The position numbers and the translations under genes are program-made. Positions 62,944 through 64,000 of a DNA stretch of 64,000 bases are shown piece after piece; position 1 is the stretch's first letter; every line of letters begins with the position of its first letter. The notes beneath the pieces were generated by a model. The model did no database searches, was not told where the DNA came from, and saw only the letters and a list, made by a program, of their open reading frames with translations. The DNA lies in the NCBI GenBank assembly GCA_965221765.1, contig OZ244911.1, positions 1,550,001 through 1,614,000 on the forward strand, in the 5' to 3' direction. This DNA is from Bin25 sp965221765. GTDB lineage: Bacteria > Bacteroidota > Bacteroidia > Flavobacteriales > Flavobacteriaceae.

Positions 62944-64000
62944 TTAATTGTTTTCAAACCCCATTCGATGTATTAAAGCGTCTAGTTTTGGTTCCCGACC
63001 TTTGAATTTTTTAAATAACGCCATGGGGTGTTCTGAATCCCCTTTTGATAAAATAAAAGTTTTAAATTTTTGAGCTACCGTTGAATTGAATACCCCTTCA
63101 CTTAAAAAGCATTCGAAGGCATCCGCCTCTAAAACCTCTGCCCATTTGTAGCTATAGTACCCCGCTGCATAACCCCCTTGAAAGATATGAGCAAAAGAGG
63201 TAGATAAGCAACTAGATGGCACATCAGGTATGAATTCGGTAGCTTTCAATACACTAGCTTCATGTTTTTTGATATCGGATATATTGTCAGCATCTTTATT
63301 ATGGAAAGACAAATCTAAATTCCCCAATCCTAACTGTCTTAATGTTTGCAATCCTGATTGAAAATTATGGGCTTTTTTGATTTTTTCAATATACTCTGAA
63401 GGAATCTCTTCATCGGTTTGGTAATGTCTAGCATATAGTTTTAAAGCCTGGGCTTGATAACACCAATTTTCCATAATCTGAGAAGGTAATTCAACAAAAT
63501 CCCATAGAACATTAGTTCCACCCAAGCTCCTGTATGGCACTTCTGAAAGCATGCTGTGAAGTGCATGTCCAAATTCATGGAATAAAGTTCGAACATCCAT
63601 AAAGCTCAAAAGAGAAGGATTTTTGGAAGTTGGTTTTGGAAAATTACAAACTAGAGAGACATGAGGCCTTTGATATTGAGTTTGTTCTTTATAATTAGTC
63701 ATCCAAGCTCCTGCACGTTTTCCCTCTCGAGGATATAAATCTAAATAGAGAAGAGCTTTAAAATGATCATTAGAATCAAAGACTTCATAAATGCGAACGT
63801 CTTGATGATAGCTTGGGTATGAATCTGTTTTATCGAATTTGAGATGATAGAGCTTATCGGCAATTTGAAAAAGTCCTAAGATGACTTGTTCAAGTGGAAA
63901 AAAAGGCTTTAAAGTATGATCATCAATATCAAAAAAATGCTTTTTTAAGGCTTCTGAAACATAAGCGATATCCCATTTTTGAATCTTTTTAATGCGATAC
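62944..64000 (-). CDS. M3-family metallopeptidase (oligopeptidase), C-terminal part
   Basis: The frame continues to the right edge, so the visible 352 residues are the C-terminal half of an oligopeptidase of about 650-700 residues. The zinc site HEFGHALH is encoded near 63562-63579; upstream LYLDLYPREGKRAGAWM and QRPHVSLVCNFPKP are typical of M3 peptidases (Dcp/OpdA type). The C-terminus with FAHIFQGGYAAGYYSYKWAEV and EADAFECF is complete. It cleaves short peptides. Confidence 0.93.
   Translation of the reverse strand, partial: YRIKKIQKWDIAYVSEALKKHFFDIDDHTLKPFFPLEQVILGLFQIADKLYHLKFDKTDSYPSYHQDVRIYEVFDSNDHFKALLYLDLYPREGKRAGAWMTNYKEQTQYQRPHVSLVCNFPKPTSKNPSLLSFMDVRTLFHEFGHALHSMLSEVPYRSLGGTNVLWDFVELPSQIMENWCYQAQALKLYARHYQTDEEIPSEYIEKIKKAHNFQSGLQTLRQLGLGNLDLSFHNKDADNISDIKKHEASVLKATEFIPDVPSSCLSTSFAHIFQGGYAAGYYSYKWAEVLEADAFECFLSEGVFNSTVAQKFKTFILSKGDSEHPMALFKKFKGREPKLDALIHRMGFENN

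Overview
The window looks like an AT-rich chromosome segment from a member of the Bacteroidota. The evidence is a Bacteroidota-type rrn operon, a Porin_10-like outer-membrane protein, TonB-receptor and possible SusD-like remnants, an OstA-like gene, Tat-exported Gfo/Idh enzymes paired with a DUF1080 hydrolase, start sites without purine-rich Shine-Dalgarno sequences, and promoter-like TTTG / TA-TTTG boxes. Class level is uncertain (Saprospiria- or Chitinophagia-like is a guess). Pseudogenes, insertion sequences, nested insertions and homopolymer frameshifts are frequent, which fits a genome in active decay, as in a host-associated or recently bottlenecked lineage. Intact housekeeping operons sit between the decayed stretches.

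Layout. 1-2338: end of a porin gene and a CBM9-like gene broken by one amber codon. 2638-7772: a complete 16S-tRNA-Ile-tRNA-Ala-23S-5S operon with a terminator; the 16S 3' tail carries a changed anti-Shine-Dalgarno sequence. 7874-12098: an ECF sigma gene broken by an IS630-type element, then a serine-recombinase gene split by a 1.8-kb element with 26-bp inverted ends and an 8-bp target duplication, which carries a two-gene Fic module. 12145-17689: a Tat-type Gfo/Idh oxidoreductase and a decayed SNF2-helicase/SWIM-finger gene pair.

18031-32814 (all minus strand): a hexuronate-use region. It holds uxaB-uxaA, a hipBA toxin-antitoxin locus with a frameshifted hipA, a TRAP transporter (dctPQM), eda, kdgK, a broken DUF4268 gene, uxaC and a sulfatase. 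A GHL6-type glycosidase diverges from the sulfatase at 32969. UxuB-type mannonate reductase lies at 48785-49597. Read together: sulfated, uronate-containing glycans are trimmed outside the cell, hexuronates enter by the TRAP system, UxaC/UxaB/UxaA (and UxuB on the glucuronate arm) give 2-keto-3-deoxygluconate, and KdgK and Eda yield pyruvate plus glyceraldehyde-3-phosphate. Mannonate dehydratase (UxuA) is not in the window.

35565-46755: a truncated TonB-receptor C-terminus, an IS5-type transposase remnant, a DUF1080 + Gfo/Idh pair (3-keto-glycoside chemistry), and a GC-rich gene for a 1031-residue coiled-coil surface lipoprotein with a C15 tract upstream. A second IS630-type copy follows, containing a nested ISL3-type element with perfect 27-bp ends. 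46955-54054: manA, two SDR genes, a tricorn-like protease and a MerC-like protein. 54151-62327: a tightly packed operon rsh-fur-purA-ostA-aminotransferase-TPR. 62560-64000: an AbiEii-like remnant and the C-terminal part of an M3 oligopeptidase running off the right edge.

The two observations I consider most worth following up are the altered anti-Shine-Dalgarno tail of the 16S rRNA and the insertion element carrying a Fic module.
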